Shown here: positions 34,115-45,600 of the stretch, in pieces | How positions within the stretch are numbered: position 1 is the first letter of the stretch | Layout of the letters: each line of letters starts with the position of its first letter | Source: Delphinapterus leucas | Lineage: Eukaryota; Chordata; Mammalia; Artiodactyla; Monodontidae | DNA length: 64,000 nt | Direction: 5' to 3' | Assembly: GCF_002288925.2 (NCBI RefSeq) | Contig: NW_022098001.1 | Span: 14,972,527 to 15,036,526, forward strand | Notes under the pieces: generated by a model | The model's database searches: none | Seen by the model: the letters and a program-made list of their open reading frames with translations, nothing else | What the model was told of the DNA's origin: nothing | Made by a program: the position numbers and the translations under genes

Positions 34115-35189
34115 ACAAATATGAGAAAGGAAAGAAGACTTGGGTTGTACTGTATGGATAGTGTAGATACTGCTCCATACATCAGTCACTAATTATGATG
34201 GGGCACAAAATATTCCTAATTTAACAACCATTTATTGTTTAACAAATGCTTCTCTCTCCCTTATGAGAATGCTATGAAAGTTATTAGTCAGAGACAAGTG
34301 AGTAAAAATTTGAGTTTATGAGTGGAGAAAACAAAGGCATTTAAGATCATTCCTCAGATGGATCCAGGAAAAGATATAACGTACGTACTATTAAGTTAAA
34401 ATCAGGAAGATGAGAAAGAAGACTGAGAAAGGGAGTGTCCTGTAAGAGACAAATGAAAAAAGTACTTCATGAATGAGGAATGATCAATAGATCGAATGCT
34501 AGTAATGAGTCAGTTAAGAATTAAGGATGACTCCAAAGCTGCCAAAGCCTGAGCAATTTAATTCTCTTCTTTCTTTCAGGTCCACAAACTTAGAATCCAT
34601 TAGCACCCAATGGCTCCTAATCCAATGTATCAGTAAATATTAGAGATGCTTTCATTGAAATATATCCAGAATCCACCTGCTTCTCACCACTTCTGCAATG
34701 GTCCAGGTCACCATCATCACCTCCTCCACCCCTCCCTGAGTCCATTCACTGCAATCAGAGTGTAGGTCTTTAAAAGAGTAAATCAGATCATGTGACTCCT
34801 CTGAAAACCTTCCAAAGGGTGTCTGTGTCACTCAGAAATCCCGACTACATAGGAATTTTTAATTCACCGACCATACACATAACCTAACACAGTGCTTGGC
34901 ATATAGAATATTCTAACATTGGGGAAAAATTAATTTGAACTAACACATTATAACTTCTTAATCATTCTCCTACTACTGGACATGTAGGTTGCTTCCAGTA
35001 TTTTTTTTTAAATTCTAGAAAAGTTTTGAATGTATGTATATAATTCTTTTTCTTAACTTCTATTCAATTGTTTTTTATTTGGAGAACATTTCCAGAGGTG
35101 GGATTCTTTGACCTAAAGATATAGACATCCTTATGGCTCTTAAGTGTTGTTCCCAAAAGGCTATAGAAATTGGTTTTCCCGTGGTTCTA

Positions 35190-35700
35190 GGCTTGTCTCT
35201 CTCAAATTCACCTTTCATACACCTACCAATGCGTTCCACTGAAGACACAAACATGACTAGGTCACCGTCCTGCTTACCACCATTCCCTGGCTGCCCACTG
35301 CTTCTCATGATTCAGCTCTTTCCAATCCCTCTGGCTTCATCTTTTGCCATCCACTGCGTCCTATTGATATGTTATCCCACCACTGCTGGAACGTCTGATG
35401 CCTCCACACCCTAAGCTACTCCTTGGCCTCTCAGCCTTAGTTCATACAATTCCTTCTGCTTAAGCATCCTTCTTTTTCTTGCTTTAGTTAACATCTACTC
35501 TTTCAGAAAGACTTCTCTGATTCCCTTTAATTTATTTGGGATTCCACATGGCCTCTTTGTATTCACCACATTTTACTGGAATTATCTGTCTCTGTGTCTG
35601 TCTCCTCCACTGGCCTAGAACCCCTTTGTGTAATCTCCTCTCTTGGTCCACAGCCTGATATTTGCTAAGCCCTCAATAGATGTCTGCTGAATGAGGAATT
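35190..35700 (+). repeat. L2 LINE 3' fragment
   Basis: L2 wording: AAAGACTTCTCTGATTCCCT, TTTACTGGAATTATCTGTCT, CCTCCACTGGCCTAGAACCC, and end CCTCAATAGATGTCTGCTGA. Confidence 0.65.
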
Positions 35701-35898
35701 CACTGCGCCACCCACCAGTAGCCTCTGAGTATCCACCCATTCACACATTTCCACCAATGAGTGTTCAAGTTTTCTGAGAGGGGGCGATTTGCTAATCAAT
35801 TTTAAAAGATAATTCCAGGTTGTTTTAATTGAAATTCTTTGATTGCCAGAAAAGTTTAACTTTTTTTCTGCTAGAGTTTGTGATGATACCTTTTCTTT

Positions 35899-36108
35899 TT
35901 TTTTTTTTTTTTTGGCGATACGCCGACCTCTCACTGTTGTGGCCTCCCCCGTCGCGGAGCACAGGCTCTGGACGCGCAGGCTCAGCGGCCATGGCTCACG
36001 GGCCCAGCCGCTCCGCGGCATGTGGGATCCTCCCGGACCAGGGCACGAACCCGTGTCCCCTGCATCGGCAGGCGGACTCTCAACCACTGCGCCACCAGGA
36101 AAGCCCCC
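35899..36108 (-). repeat. CHR-type SINE
   Basis: Long T tract then a reverse CHR body. Target duplication GATACCTTTTCTTTT at about 35885-35899 and 36111-36125. Confidence 0.92.
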
Positions 36109-36349
36109 TCGATACCTTTTCTTTTAAAACAAGTACAAAAACCACTTTGTAAGGATGAACAAATCCTCCCTTTGAAGGCAGGTGGTATGCAAATGAAGCA
36201 GTAATAATATTAGATCATGTTTCTTTAAATATGTTGTCAGTAATATGCAAGGGATAGTGCTGATATAATAGCATAGTGATGCATAAACTATCTTTACGTT
36301 TTCATGCAGAGTAATGTGGGCTTCCTTTTGCTCTTTTCTCTTACTAAAG

Positions 36350-36480
36350 TTATTCATTAAGAGGTGACAAGAGAGGTTGGCTAAAAATTGACCCCGTCAC
36401 CGGCGAGATCTTTAGTGTGGCTTCGTTGGACAGGGAAGCTGAAAGTCTGTATCGGGTACAAGTGGTGGCAACAGAAGTAG
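36350..36480 (+). CDS. CDH17: CDH17 exon with RGD motif, EC6 core
   Basis: A 131-bp exon after CTCTTACTAAAG and before donor GTGAGC, entering in phase 2 and leaving in phase 1. It encodes SYSLRGDKRGWLKIDPVTGE followed by IFSVASLDREAESLYRVQVVATEVG. DPVTGEI and LDREAE are conserved cadherin-repeat motifs. An RGD tripeptide lies at 36360-36368, about residue 603. In human CDH17 an RGD in this domain is reported to engage alpha2-beta1 integrin, so the motif appears kept here. Confidence 0.94.
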
Positions 36481-38627
36481 GTGAGCCTAAATAGATAAAT
36501 AAATTTAAAAAATAATAAATAAAAGGTAACACAAATGATTAGGGGCTACATCAGTAGAAATGGGAAGGAGGGTGAGGTGGGTGGGAAACTGGGTCAAATT
36601 GTCAGAATATCTTACAGTGGAAAAATGAAAAGGGTACAAAAGTGGAGAGAAGTGCTCACACCTTCTTGGCTTTGTTCAAGATGAGAACTCCCGTGCCCGG
36701 TAGCAGGGCTCTTTCAGGCAGGGATGCACCTGGAGGCTGGCTAGGCTTCAGGGCTGCTGCTCACTCTGTGGTGTCCTGAAGGGACCACAGCTTCTAGGAA
36801 GGTTCCTGTGTCCCCACTGAGCTACCTCCCTTCCTCCAAAGTGGCTGTGGGTTTCTCCAGGGAGCAGGGTCAAACCACTGACCTGCCTACCTAGACTATT
36901 ACTTGCTCCTTCAGGCTTAAATTGCAGTGACCGAGGTCTCAACCTTTTGAAACATAAAATGTTTTGTTCAATATTCTCAACTTTATATATGCCAGAATCA
37001 CCCGGGAGCTTGTTCAATACAGATAGGAATTCACCTTGCAGATTCTGATTTGGTAGGTTTGGGTGGCCCTAGATAACTGTTTTGATGAAACCAGGTGAAC
37101 TTTTGAAAGGAAATATTTATTATAAAGATAAGCCAAGGCTGTTTGAATCTTATATAGCTATAAAAATAAACTCACAGGAATATTATGCTTACCAGGGATA
37201 AGGCTCGTGATTAAAACACTGAGTTTCTTTACGTTTAAATGGAATTTTCCAACTTGGAGTCGGGATTCTGTTGATCTTATGCTGGTCAGAGCCTCTAATT
37301 AGACAATAAATATATCTGCCTGGATTACCAAAAAAGTAGAATTGAACAGATTATGACTAAATAAATATAGTTTTATACCAAAGAAGGAAACTTTCAAAAT
37401 GTGAAGCCCAGGGTTGGGAGCTGGAATGCGGAACATTCCAATAGGTGGGAATCATGAAAATGGTCCCTGTCTGTGAAAAGATGAAGAAAAACAAAAGTAC
37501 TGCAGTCACGTTAAACCAGTGAGGGTAGACATGCAGAAGCGTGTGTCGAACTTGGAATGGTGGTGTGTGAGTGGACGGGCCTCGCTGAGGCAGGTCGGGG
37601 ACTGGCTCTCTCTCTTCCTTCTAGTTGATGTGCTTCTAGCACATACCACTATCACACTCCATAAATTTAACTCTCAATTTAAAAGTTCCTGATTTAATCA
37701 GCAGGAAGTTTCTGGCTAAGCCTTTGTGCTGTGCCTTCCACTAAAATGTACTGTGGGGTCAGCGCTTCGCTTTGGATGTGTCCTAAAGACCTCTCACATT
37801 TTAGAAGTTTCATGAATCGAAACCGGGGTTCAAAACCCTGCTCTGTTTGCAGTTGTTGGCCCTGAAATGATACACATTGATGAAATGACTTCCTCCTTTG
37901 GTTAAGGAGACAGCCGACAAGAAAAGCAGGCAAGTAGTGTTTACTGGAATTGAAGCAGGTCAGAGTCAGAAATTGTAGAAACATCAGGGAGAATGAGAGC
38001 AGTAAGTGTTTACGTTGTACTGACCGTCCTATTCTAAGCACTTACCCCTCATACAACACTATGGGGTAGGTATTATTATTGACCGTATTTGATGTATGAA
38101 GAAACCAAGGTACTGAGAAGTAACTTGCCCATGATCACGCAGTTACCAATTGTTCAGGCTACAGAGGTCAAAATTTTCTCCAGGATACCACAGCAAATAA
38201 CATTTGTACAGCTCTGTACGATTTTCTAAGAATACATGTCAGATCCTCATAAAGTCACGTTTTACAGCTGAAGAAATGAGCCTTAGAAAACTTAACGAAC
38301 ATGCCTAAGTCAGTGTTGAGCGATTAAAGGTGTGGGCTCTAGAGTCAGATCCCCTGGGTTGGAAGCCTCTCTACCGCTATGTGACCTTGGGCAAGTCACA
38401 CAACTTCTCTGAACCTCAGTCTTCTCATCTGTAAATGTACACCAGTGTTGTTTTGAAGTAATGTATATAAAATGTTAGCACATAATTCTTATCATCAAGA
38501 CCTTCTAAGCAGAAAATGAAACTAGGTCTGAATTGTAAATTTTTTTTTTAAAGAAAAGGAAATATGCTTTCTTATTGAGAGGAGAATGAGAAAGCAGATA
38601 CCATCTTTCAATGATTCAATTCCTTAG
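36481..38627. other. CDH17 intron
   Basis: Holds an L2/MIR-like stretch at about 38000-38160 (ACACTATGGGGTAGGTATTA) and a MIR at 38333-38490. The rest shows nothing I can name. Confidence 0.5.
38333..38490 (+). repeat. MIR SINE
   Basis: Well preserved MIR core: CTATGTGACCTTGGGCAAGT, CTTCTCTGAACCTCAGTCTT, CTCATCTGTAAATGTA. Confidence 0.8.
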
Positions 38628-38867
38628 GTGGATCCTCCTTGAGCTCCACGGCGCGATTCCACCTGACCCTCATGGATGTGAACGACAACCCGCCGCGGCT
38701 GGTCAAGGAGTACACAGGCTTGTTCTTCTGCTATCCCCCTAAAGCACCCGGAAGTCTCATTTTCGAGGCCACTGATGACGATCAGCAGTCATTTCGGGGT
38801 CGACACTTTACATTTTCCCTTGGCAGGGAAAGCTTACGAAAAGACTGGGAAGTTTCCAAAATCAATG
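38628..38867 (+). CDS. CDH17: CDH17 exon encoding EC6-EC7 linker and EC7
   Basis: A 240-bp exon after TCCTTAG and before donor GTGAGT, phase 1 to phase 1. It encodes GSSLSSTARFHLTLMDVNDN then PPRLVKEYTGLFFCYPPKAP and later EATDDDQ and KDWEVSKIN. DVNDNPPRL is the interdomain calcium-binding linker between EC6 and EC7. The last Asn followed by split Gly and the next exon's Thr forms an NGT sequon that exists only after splicing. Confidence 0.94.
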
Positions 38868-39166
38868 GTGAGTTGTCAAAAGAACGTCGAGAAAAACACT
38901 GATGGGCGATGGAATGAGTTATTTGCCTTGGTATGCATGCAGCACTCAACACAGAGCTTTCTTCCACGCTCCAGGAAGGAAGTTCATGCTGTGGAAACTT
39001 GCACAGGCAAGCTCTCCAGAGGGTTGAAAGCCCCCGGGGTTTGGAGGAAAGAAAGATTGTTAATATACAACATCTCTCTTAGTGTACATGAATAGTTGGG
39101 CAATCAGAGCAACATTGCAAAATTCCCAATGGCAGCTGAGAAACGGATTTCATCATGATTTTTTAT

Positions 39167-39521
39167 TAAATAAATTTATTTATTTTATTTATTTTTATTT
39201 TTGGCTGTGTTGGGTCTTCCTTGCTGCGCGGGCTTTCTCTAGTTGCGGTGAGGGGGGGCTACTCTTGGGTGCGGCGCGCGGGCTTCTCATTGCGGTGGCT
39301 TCTCTTGTTGCTGAGCATGGGCTCTAGGCATGAGGGCTTCCGTAGTTGTGGCACACGGGCTCAGTAGTTGTGGCGCGCGGGCTCTAGAGAGCAGGCTCAG
39401 TAGTGTGGCACATGGGCTTAGATGCTCCACGGCATGTGGGATCTTCCCGGACCAGGGCTTGAACCCGTGTCCCCTGCATTGGCAGGTGGATTCTTAACCA
39501 CTGCGCGCTAGGGAAACCCGC
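39167..39521 (-). repeat. Long CHR-type SINE
   Basis: Reverse-oriented long form: TTTGGCTGTGTTGGGTCTTC at its tail side, CCGTGTCCCCTGCATTGGCA and GGGAAACCC at its head. Near-perfect target duplication TCATCATGATTTTT / TCATCATGAGTTTT on either side (39150-39163, 39522-39535). Confidence 0.85.
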
Positions 39522-40320
39522 TCATCATGAGTTTTAAAAAGAGCTTTATTGAAATATAATTGAATTACAATTAACAGCACATATTTAAAGCATACAATTT
39601 TATAAAAATCAATATATGTATATACCATTGAAGCCATCGGCACAATCAGATAAGAACAGTTCCACCCCCCCCCAAAGTTTTATTCATGCTCTGCTGCAAT
39701 CCCTATTTTCCACCCCACACTGTCCATCCCTCACCCCCAGGTAATCACTGATCTGCTTCCCGTCACTATAGATTCATTTGCATTTTCAAGAATTTTATCT
39801 AAATAAAATAACAGCATGTACTCTTTTTTTGTTTGGTGAATATCACTTAGTATACATATTTGGGGATTTCACCATGTTGTTGCATATATCAACACTTCAC
39901 TCCTTTATATTATAGAACAGTATTCCATTGTATGACTATATCATGATTTATTATTCACTAACATTTATTATTACTTAAATTGCTTCCAATTTTTGCTATT
40001 TCAAATAAAATTGCTGTGAACATTTGTGAACAAGTGCTTTGTAGGAGCTACGCTTTCATTTTTCTTGGTTAAATACCTACAAGTCGTCATATGGTAGCTA
40101 TACAGTCAAATTTTTAAGAGAATATCAAATTGCTTCCCGAATAGTCTGTAACATTTTACATTCCCACCAGTGAATGAGAATTCTAGTTGCTTAATATTCT
40201 TCCCGATGCTTGCTATGCTCAGTCTTTTTAATTTTAGCCATTGTAGTGGGAGTGTAGTATTTCATTATGTTTCTTTTTAATATGGTTATATGAGTTGTTA
40301 ACATATTTATTGACTTGGTT

Positions 40321-41009
40321 TTTTTTTTAACGTCTTTATTGGAGTATAATTGCTTTACAGTGGTGTGTTAGTTTCTGCTTTATAACAAAGTGAATCAGTT
40401 ATACATATACATATGTTCCCATATCTCTTCCCTCTTGGGTCTCCGTCCCTCCCACCCTCCCTATCCCACCTCTCTAGGTGGTCACAAAGCACTGAGCTGA
40501 TCTCCCTGTGCTATGTGGCTGCTTCCCACTAGCTATCTATTTTACCTTTGGTAGTGTATATATGTCCATGCCACTCTCTCACTTTGTCACAGCTTACCCT
40601 TCCCCCTCCCCGTATCATCAAGTCCATTCTCTAGTAAGTCTGTGTCTTTATTCCCATCTTGCCCCTAGGTTCTTCATGACCTTTTTTTTTTTTTTTTAGA
40701 TTCCATGTATATGTGCTAGCATACGGTATTTGTTTTTCTCTTTCTGACTTACTTCACTCTGTATGACAGACTCTAGGTCCATCCACCTCACTACAAATAA
40801 CTCAATTTTGTTTCTTTTAATGGCTGAGTAACATTCCATTGTATATATGTGCCACATCTTCTTTACCCATTCATCTATCGATGGACACTTAGGTTGATTC
40901 CATGTCCTGGCTATTGTAAATAGAGCCGAAAGGAACATTTTGGTACATGACTCTTTTTGAATTATGGTTTTCTCAGGGTATATGCCCAGGAGTGGGATTG
41001 CTGGGTCAT
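40321..41009 (-). mobile_element. Younger 5'-truncated L1 nested in the old L1
   Basis: Very close to the 3' end of the full-length L1 at 12620-13570: ACGTCTTTATTGGAGTATAA, TATGTCCATGCCACTCTC, TGGCTGAGTAACATTCCATT. It breaks off at about 41009 where the older L1 resumes. Confidence 0.88.
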
Positions 41010-41286
41010 TATGGTTTTACTTTATATTTTCTTAATGACTAATGGTGTTGAACTTCTTTTCATATGCTTATTTGCCATCCGTATATCTTCACTGGCGTAG
41101 TGTCTGGTCAAATATTGTGCCTGCTTAAAATATTTAGCAGTTTGGCTTCTGTTGTTGAGTCATAAACATTCTTTATATAGTCTAGATTCAAGTTATTTGT
41201 CAGATATATGTTTATAAATATTTTTGCCCAGGCCATGGCTTACATTTTTATTTTGTAACAGTGCCTTTTGAAGAGCAAATTAAATT

Positions 41287-41504
41287 TCTTTCTTTTTTTT
41301 TTTTTTTTTTTTTTTGTACGCGGGCCTCTCACTGTTGTGGCCTCTCCCATTGCAGAGCACAGGCTCTGGACGCACAGGCTCAGCGGCCATGGCTCACGGG
41401 CCCAGCCGCTCTGTGGCATGTGGGATCTTCCCGGACTGGGGCATGAACCTGTGTCCCCTGCATCGGCAGGCGGACTCTCAACCACTGCTCCACCAGGGAA
41501 GCCC
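41287..41504 (-). repeat. CHR-type SINE in old L1
   Basis: T tract then GTACGCGGGCCTCTCACTG and the usual reverse body ending GGGAAGCCC. The target duplication is short (TAAATTT-like) and not decisive. Confidence 0.88.
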
Positions 41505-42714
41505 GCCCCTAAATTTTTTTGATGACATCTGATTTACTGACTTTTTTCTTCTATAATTTGTGACTATTTTGTGTATTAAGAAATTTTTGCCAAGGTCACT
41601 AAATTTTTCTATTTTTTTTTCTCCCAGAGGTCTTATAGTTTTAGCTTTTACAGTTACGGCTATCTAATTGTTTAAACACTATTTATTGAAAATATCATTT
41701 TCACATTGAATTGTCTTGGCAGCTTTGTCAAAAATCAAGTGACCACATATATATGAGTCTATTTCTGGACTTTCTTTTCTGTTTCATTGATCTCTTTGTC
41801 TTTATAGCAATGCTCTAATGTTTTGATTACTGCAGCTCAATAATAAGACTTGAAATCAGGTAGTGTAAATGTCCTCGCTTTGTTCTTTTTCAAAACATTT
41901 ATTTTGCATTTCTATATAAATTTTAGAATTGAATTTGTCTATTTCTACCCAAAAAACCTATGCAGATTGTGACTGAGATTGTGTGAATCTATAGCTGAAT
42001 TTGGGGGAGAATTTACATCTTAACAAAATTGAATTTTCCAATCCATGAATATGATTATGTCTCCACTTATTTAGGTCTTCTTTACTTTCTCTGAGCAATG
42101 TGTTTTAATTTTCAATGTATAGTTCTTATAGAATTTCCCCTAAGCATTTCATATGTTTGTGCTATTTTAGATATTTAAAAATTTTAAATTTTTAAGTGAT
42201 TCCAGGATGTGGAAATATAATTGATGATTTTTGTGTATTGCTCTTGTAGCCTATAACATTGCTGACCTCACTTGTAAGTTCTCTCTCCCTCTTTCCCTTA
42301 CGTTTTCATAGATTTTCTATATAGACAGTCACGTTGCCTGTGAATTGTGGGTTTTCTTTCCTTTCCAGTCTGGATGGCTTTTATATAGTTAGCTTGCTTT
42401 CTTAGTGGCTAAAGTCTTCAGGACAATGTTGAATGAAGGTAGTGAAAGCAGAAACAACTTGGCTTGTTCCTAATCTTGGGGAGATGGCATTCATAGTCTT
42501 TCACCATTAAGTATAAAGTTAGCTGTAGGTTTTTTTGTAGATGCCCTTTATCAGACTAAGGACTTTATCTTCTATTCTTAATTTGCTGAGAGGTGTTTTT
42601 TTGGGTTTTTTAAATTAGGAATGGGTGCTAAAAATTTCAGGTGTTTTTTTCTGCATCTATTGAGATGATTGCATGGTTGATTTGGGGTTTTGGTTGTTGT
42701 TGTTGTTGTTTGGG

Positions 42715-42908
42715 GGGGGTACGCGGGCCTCTCACTGTTGTGGCCTCTCCCGTTGCGGAGTACAGGCTCCGGACGCGCAGGTTCAGTGGCCATGGCTCAC
42801 GGGCCCAGCCGCTCCGCGGCATGTGGGATCCTCCCGGACCGGGGCACGAACCCGTATCCCCTGCATTGGCAGGCGGACTCTCAACCACTGCGCCACCAGG
42901 GAAGCCCT
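42715..42908 (-). repeat. CHR-type SINE in old L1
   Basis: The tail side is a (TTG)n/G run rather than poly-T (about 42692-42719), then GTACGCGGGCCTCTCACTG and the full reverse body. No clear target duplication found. Confidence 0.87.
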
Positions 42909-43524
42909 GACTGGAATACTTTTAAACTTATTGAGACTTTTTTCTTTCAGTACTTTAAAGATATTTCTCCTTTGTGTTCTGGATTGTATTGTTTCTTCTT
43001 CGTTCCTTTGAATGTCATGTGTCTTTTTTCTCTGGATGTCTTTACAATTTTCTTTTTCACTAGTTTTAAGTAATCTGAGTATTATGTGCCTTGGTGTAGT
43101 TTTGTTCGTTTTTCTTTTTCCTAAGATTTGTCTGTCTTCTTGGATCTGAGGATTTAGACTTTTCATCAAATTTGGAAAGAAGTTAGCAGTTATTTCTTCA
43201 AATATGTTTTCTCTTTCTAATTCAGTGTTTGCGGCCACTATATGGAACATAACTACCACGAGTAATGACAACCTACTATGTTTAGTATTCATTTCTACAG
43301 AGAAGTCATGAATTGAGAACTTGAAGGATGCTTTAGCATCCTTTTTGACATTTTGGAGGGTACCTGTGGAGTGGTAATACTTTTGGTAGTTTAACTCATA
43401 CTTATATCTAACCATTTCCTAGTCAACTTTAGTATTATATGATACAGAGATGAACTTTATTCCTGCTCATCCAGGGGCCTGCAGTTGTGTTCTCATGTCA
43501 GTCATTTTTTCCATATTCTGACAG

Positions 43525-43641
43525 GAACTCATGCCAGGCTCTCCACCAAGCACACGGGCTTTGAGGAGAGAGTTTACCACATCCCAGTCCGCATCAATGA
43601 TAGTGGTTGGCCACCCTTGGAAGGGACTGTCTCTTTACCAG
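43525..43641 (+). CDS. CDH17: CDH17 exon encoding the second half of EC7
   Basis: A 117-bp exon after CATATTCTGACAG and before donor GTAGAT, phase 1 to phase 1. The product is GTHARLSTKHTGFEERVYHI followed by PVRINDSGWPPLEGTVSLP. RINDSGWPPLEG fits the usual cadherin pattern (xDxGxPPL). EC7 is the membrane-proximal repeat. The downstream intron is only 134 bp, the shortest in this part of the gene. Confidence 0.93.
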
Positions 43642-43775
43642 GTAGATATTTTGCTGCAGGCAACTTGGGATAATGTCTGTCAATATGGTAGTTTGTAGGA
43701 ATTCTTGTCTTTGAGATGGGATTCTACAATTGTTCGCTCGCAAATTTATCTACAAAATATTGTTCTGTTTTTCAG
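43642..43775. other. 134-bp CDH17 intron
   Basis: A very short intron with donor GTAGAT and a T-rich acceptor CTGTTTTTCAG. No repeats. Confidence 0.85.
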
Positions 43776-43889
43776 TTACTTTCTGCAAGTGTGAGGAAGA
43801 TAGGTGTTTCCAGCCAGCAGGTCACATGCCTGGGATACCTACTGTGGGCATGACAGTTGGTGTACTCCTTACCACCTTTTTGGTCATCG
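43776..43889 (+). CDS. CDH17: CDH17 exon encoding juxtamembrane segment and start of the membrane span
   Basis: A 114-bp exon after CTGTTTTTCAG and before donor GTGAGT, phase 1 to phase 1. It encodes VTFCKCEEDRCFQPAGHMPG, a cysteine-containing juxtamembrane stretch, then IPTVGMTVGVLLTTFLVIG, the first part of a hydrophobic membrane helix. The helix is completed in the next exon. Confidence 0.94.
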
Positions 43890-44194
43890 GTGAGTATAAT
43901 TTCTCAGATTCAAGGATTTCTGTTCTGGGCCTTGGAAACATAAGCTCACATCAGGGTCTGACTTCATGGACTGGTGTGGGGCTGCTCAAATGGCAATCTA
44001 GGCAATAACCAAGAATATAGATCACCAGTAAACCATATCCAACTTTCCTGATTGGGAGCTACTGCTTTAGTACCACCCTCTACCTATCACTGCCTTGCTG
44101 GTTAGGTTGGGAAATACAACATAAGAGGCTTTAAAGAATAAATTATTGTATTTTATGCTTAGTTACCAAGCTTTCATGATGAAGGAGAAAGAAA

Positions 44195-44310
44195 TGCAGT
44201 AGCTGTGCCTCTGCTATGTGTCAGGCACTGTGCTTGGTGGGGAACACAGTGACAGATATACACAGATCCATCACGCACAGAGCTTATGGTCTAGTCTGCC
44301 ATTGTTGGAA
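44195..44310 (-). repeat. L2 LINE fragment
   Basis: TGCTATGTGTCAGGCACTGT and GAGCTTATGGTCTAG are reverse-oriented L2 3' wording. Confidence 0.6.
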
Positions 44311-44587
44311 TAGGTAGAAGCTAGCCTTCCAGTGGAGATGCTGGCATACCTGAAATGTTGCAGAACTCCCCTTTTTATGTTTTGTGACTGTGGGCCTTGA
44401 TTCTTTATTATCTCAGAATAATTCCACTGCATCACAGGCCTCACTCTGCCATGGCCCCTGGCCTGGCTAGATAGCAGAGTTCCCTGTCTTCTTTTTTGTA
44501 AACAGCTCAGTGCCTACTGTAGTCCTTACCCTCTTTCAACTGGTGTCTTCACCACAAGTTAAGTATTAGAAGTAGGTACTTCTTCTG

Positions 44588-45600
44588 TCCATTTTTTAAT
44601 TGAGTTGTTTGTTTTTTTGCTGTTGAGCCCCATGAGCTACTTGTATTTCACCAAAGAAGACATATAGGTGGCCAAGAGGCACATGAAAAGATGCTCAAAA
44701 TCACTAATTATTAGAGAAATGCAAATCAAAACTACAATGAGGTATCACCTCACAGCATTCAGAATGGCCATCATCAAAAAATCTAGAAACAATAAATGCT
44801 GGAAAGGGTGTGGTGAAAAGGGAACCCTCTTGCACTGTTGGTGGAAATGTAAATTGATACAACCACTATGGAGAACAGTATGGAGGTTCCTTAAAAAACT
44901 AAAAGTAGAACTACCATATGACCCAGCAATCCCACTACTGGGCATATACCCTGAGAAAACCATAATTCAAAAAGAGTCATGTACCACAGTGTTCATTGCA
45001 GCTCTATTTACAATAGCCAGGACATGGAAGCAACCTAAGTGTCCATCGACAGATGAATGGATAAAGAAGATGTGGCACATATATACAGTGGAATATTACT
45101 CAGCCATAAAAGGAAACGAAATTGAGTTATTTGTAGTGAGGTGGATGGACCTAGAGTCTGTCGTACAGAGTGAAGTAAGTCAGAAAGAGAAAAACAAATA
45201 CCGTATGCTAGCACATATATACGGAATCTAAATAAAATGGTTCTGAAGAACCTAGGGACAGGACAGGAATAAAGATGTAGACGTAGAGAATGGACTTGAG
45301 GACGTGGGGAGGGGGAAGGGTAAGCTGGGATGAAGTGAGAGAGTGGCATTGACATATATACTCTACCAAATGTAAAATAGATAGCTAGTGGGAAGCAGCC
45401 ACATAGCACAGGGAGATCAGCTCGGTGCTTTGCGATGATCTAGAGGGATGGGATAGGGAGGGTGCAAGGGAGACTCAAGAGGGAGGGGATATGGGTATAT
45501 ATGTATGCATATGGCTGATTCATTTTGTTGTACAACAGAAACTAACACAGCATTGAGAAGCAATTATACTCCAAAAAAGATGTACTAAAAATAAAAAGTA
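44588..45600 (+). mobile_element. 5'-truncated L1 with 5' inversion
   Basis: 44649-45600 is a plus-strand L1 3' end: an open frame from 44668 with [20 protein letters not shown] and end MLAHIYGI, then 3' UTR and an A-rich end. 44588-44648 is L1 in the opposite direction (TTTTTGCTGTTGAGCCCCAT), matching the adjacent ORF2 segment in reverse. Such a junction is typical of twin-primed L1 integration. Flanks share AGTAGRT..TTCTT-like sequence, a possible target duplication. Confidence 0.85.

Larger units (their letters stand above)
32831..36349. other. CDH17 intron
   Basis: 3.5 kb holding two CHR SINEs (33901-34114, 35899-36108) and an L2 fragment (35190-35700). The first 600 bases are GC-richer but have no gene. 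Confidence 0.5.
39536..43260 (-). mobile_element. Old L1 fragment hosting later insertions
   Basis: Minus-strand L1 wording from its 3' end (AGAGCTTTATTGAAATATAA) through ORF2-like and ORF1-like parts (near 43085-43240, TATTATGTGCCTTGGTG). Much of the ORF2 region is deleted. Interrupted by a younger L1 piece (40321-41009) and two CHR SINEs (41287-41504, 42715-42908). Boundaries are approximate. Confidence 0.75.
38868..43524. other. CDH17 intron, almost wholly repeats
   Basis: 4.7 kb. After about 300 bases of unique sequence, a long CHR SINE, an old L1 with a younger L1 and two CHR SINEs inserted in it, and then about 260 unique bases before the next exon. Confidence 0.6.
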
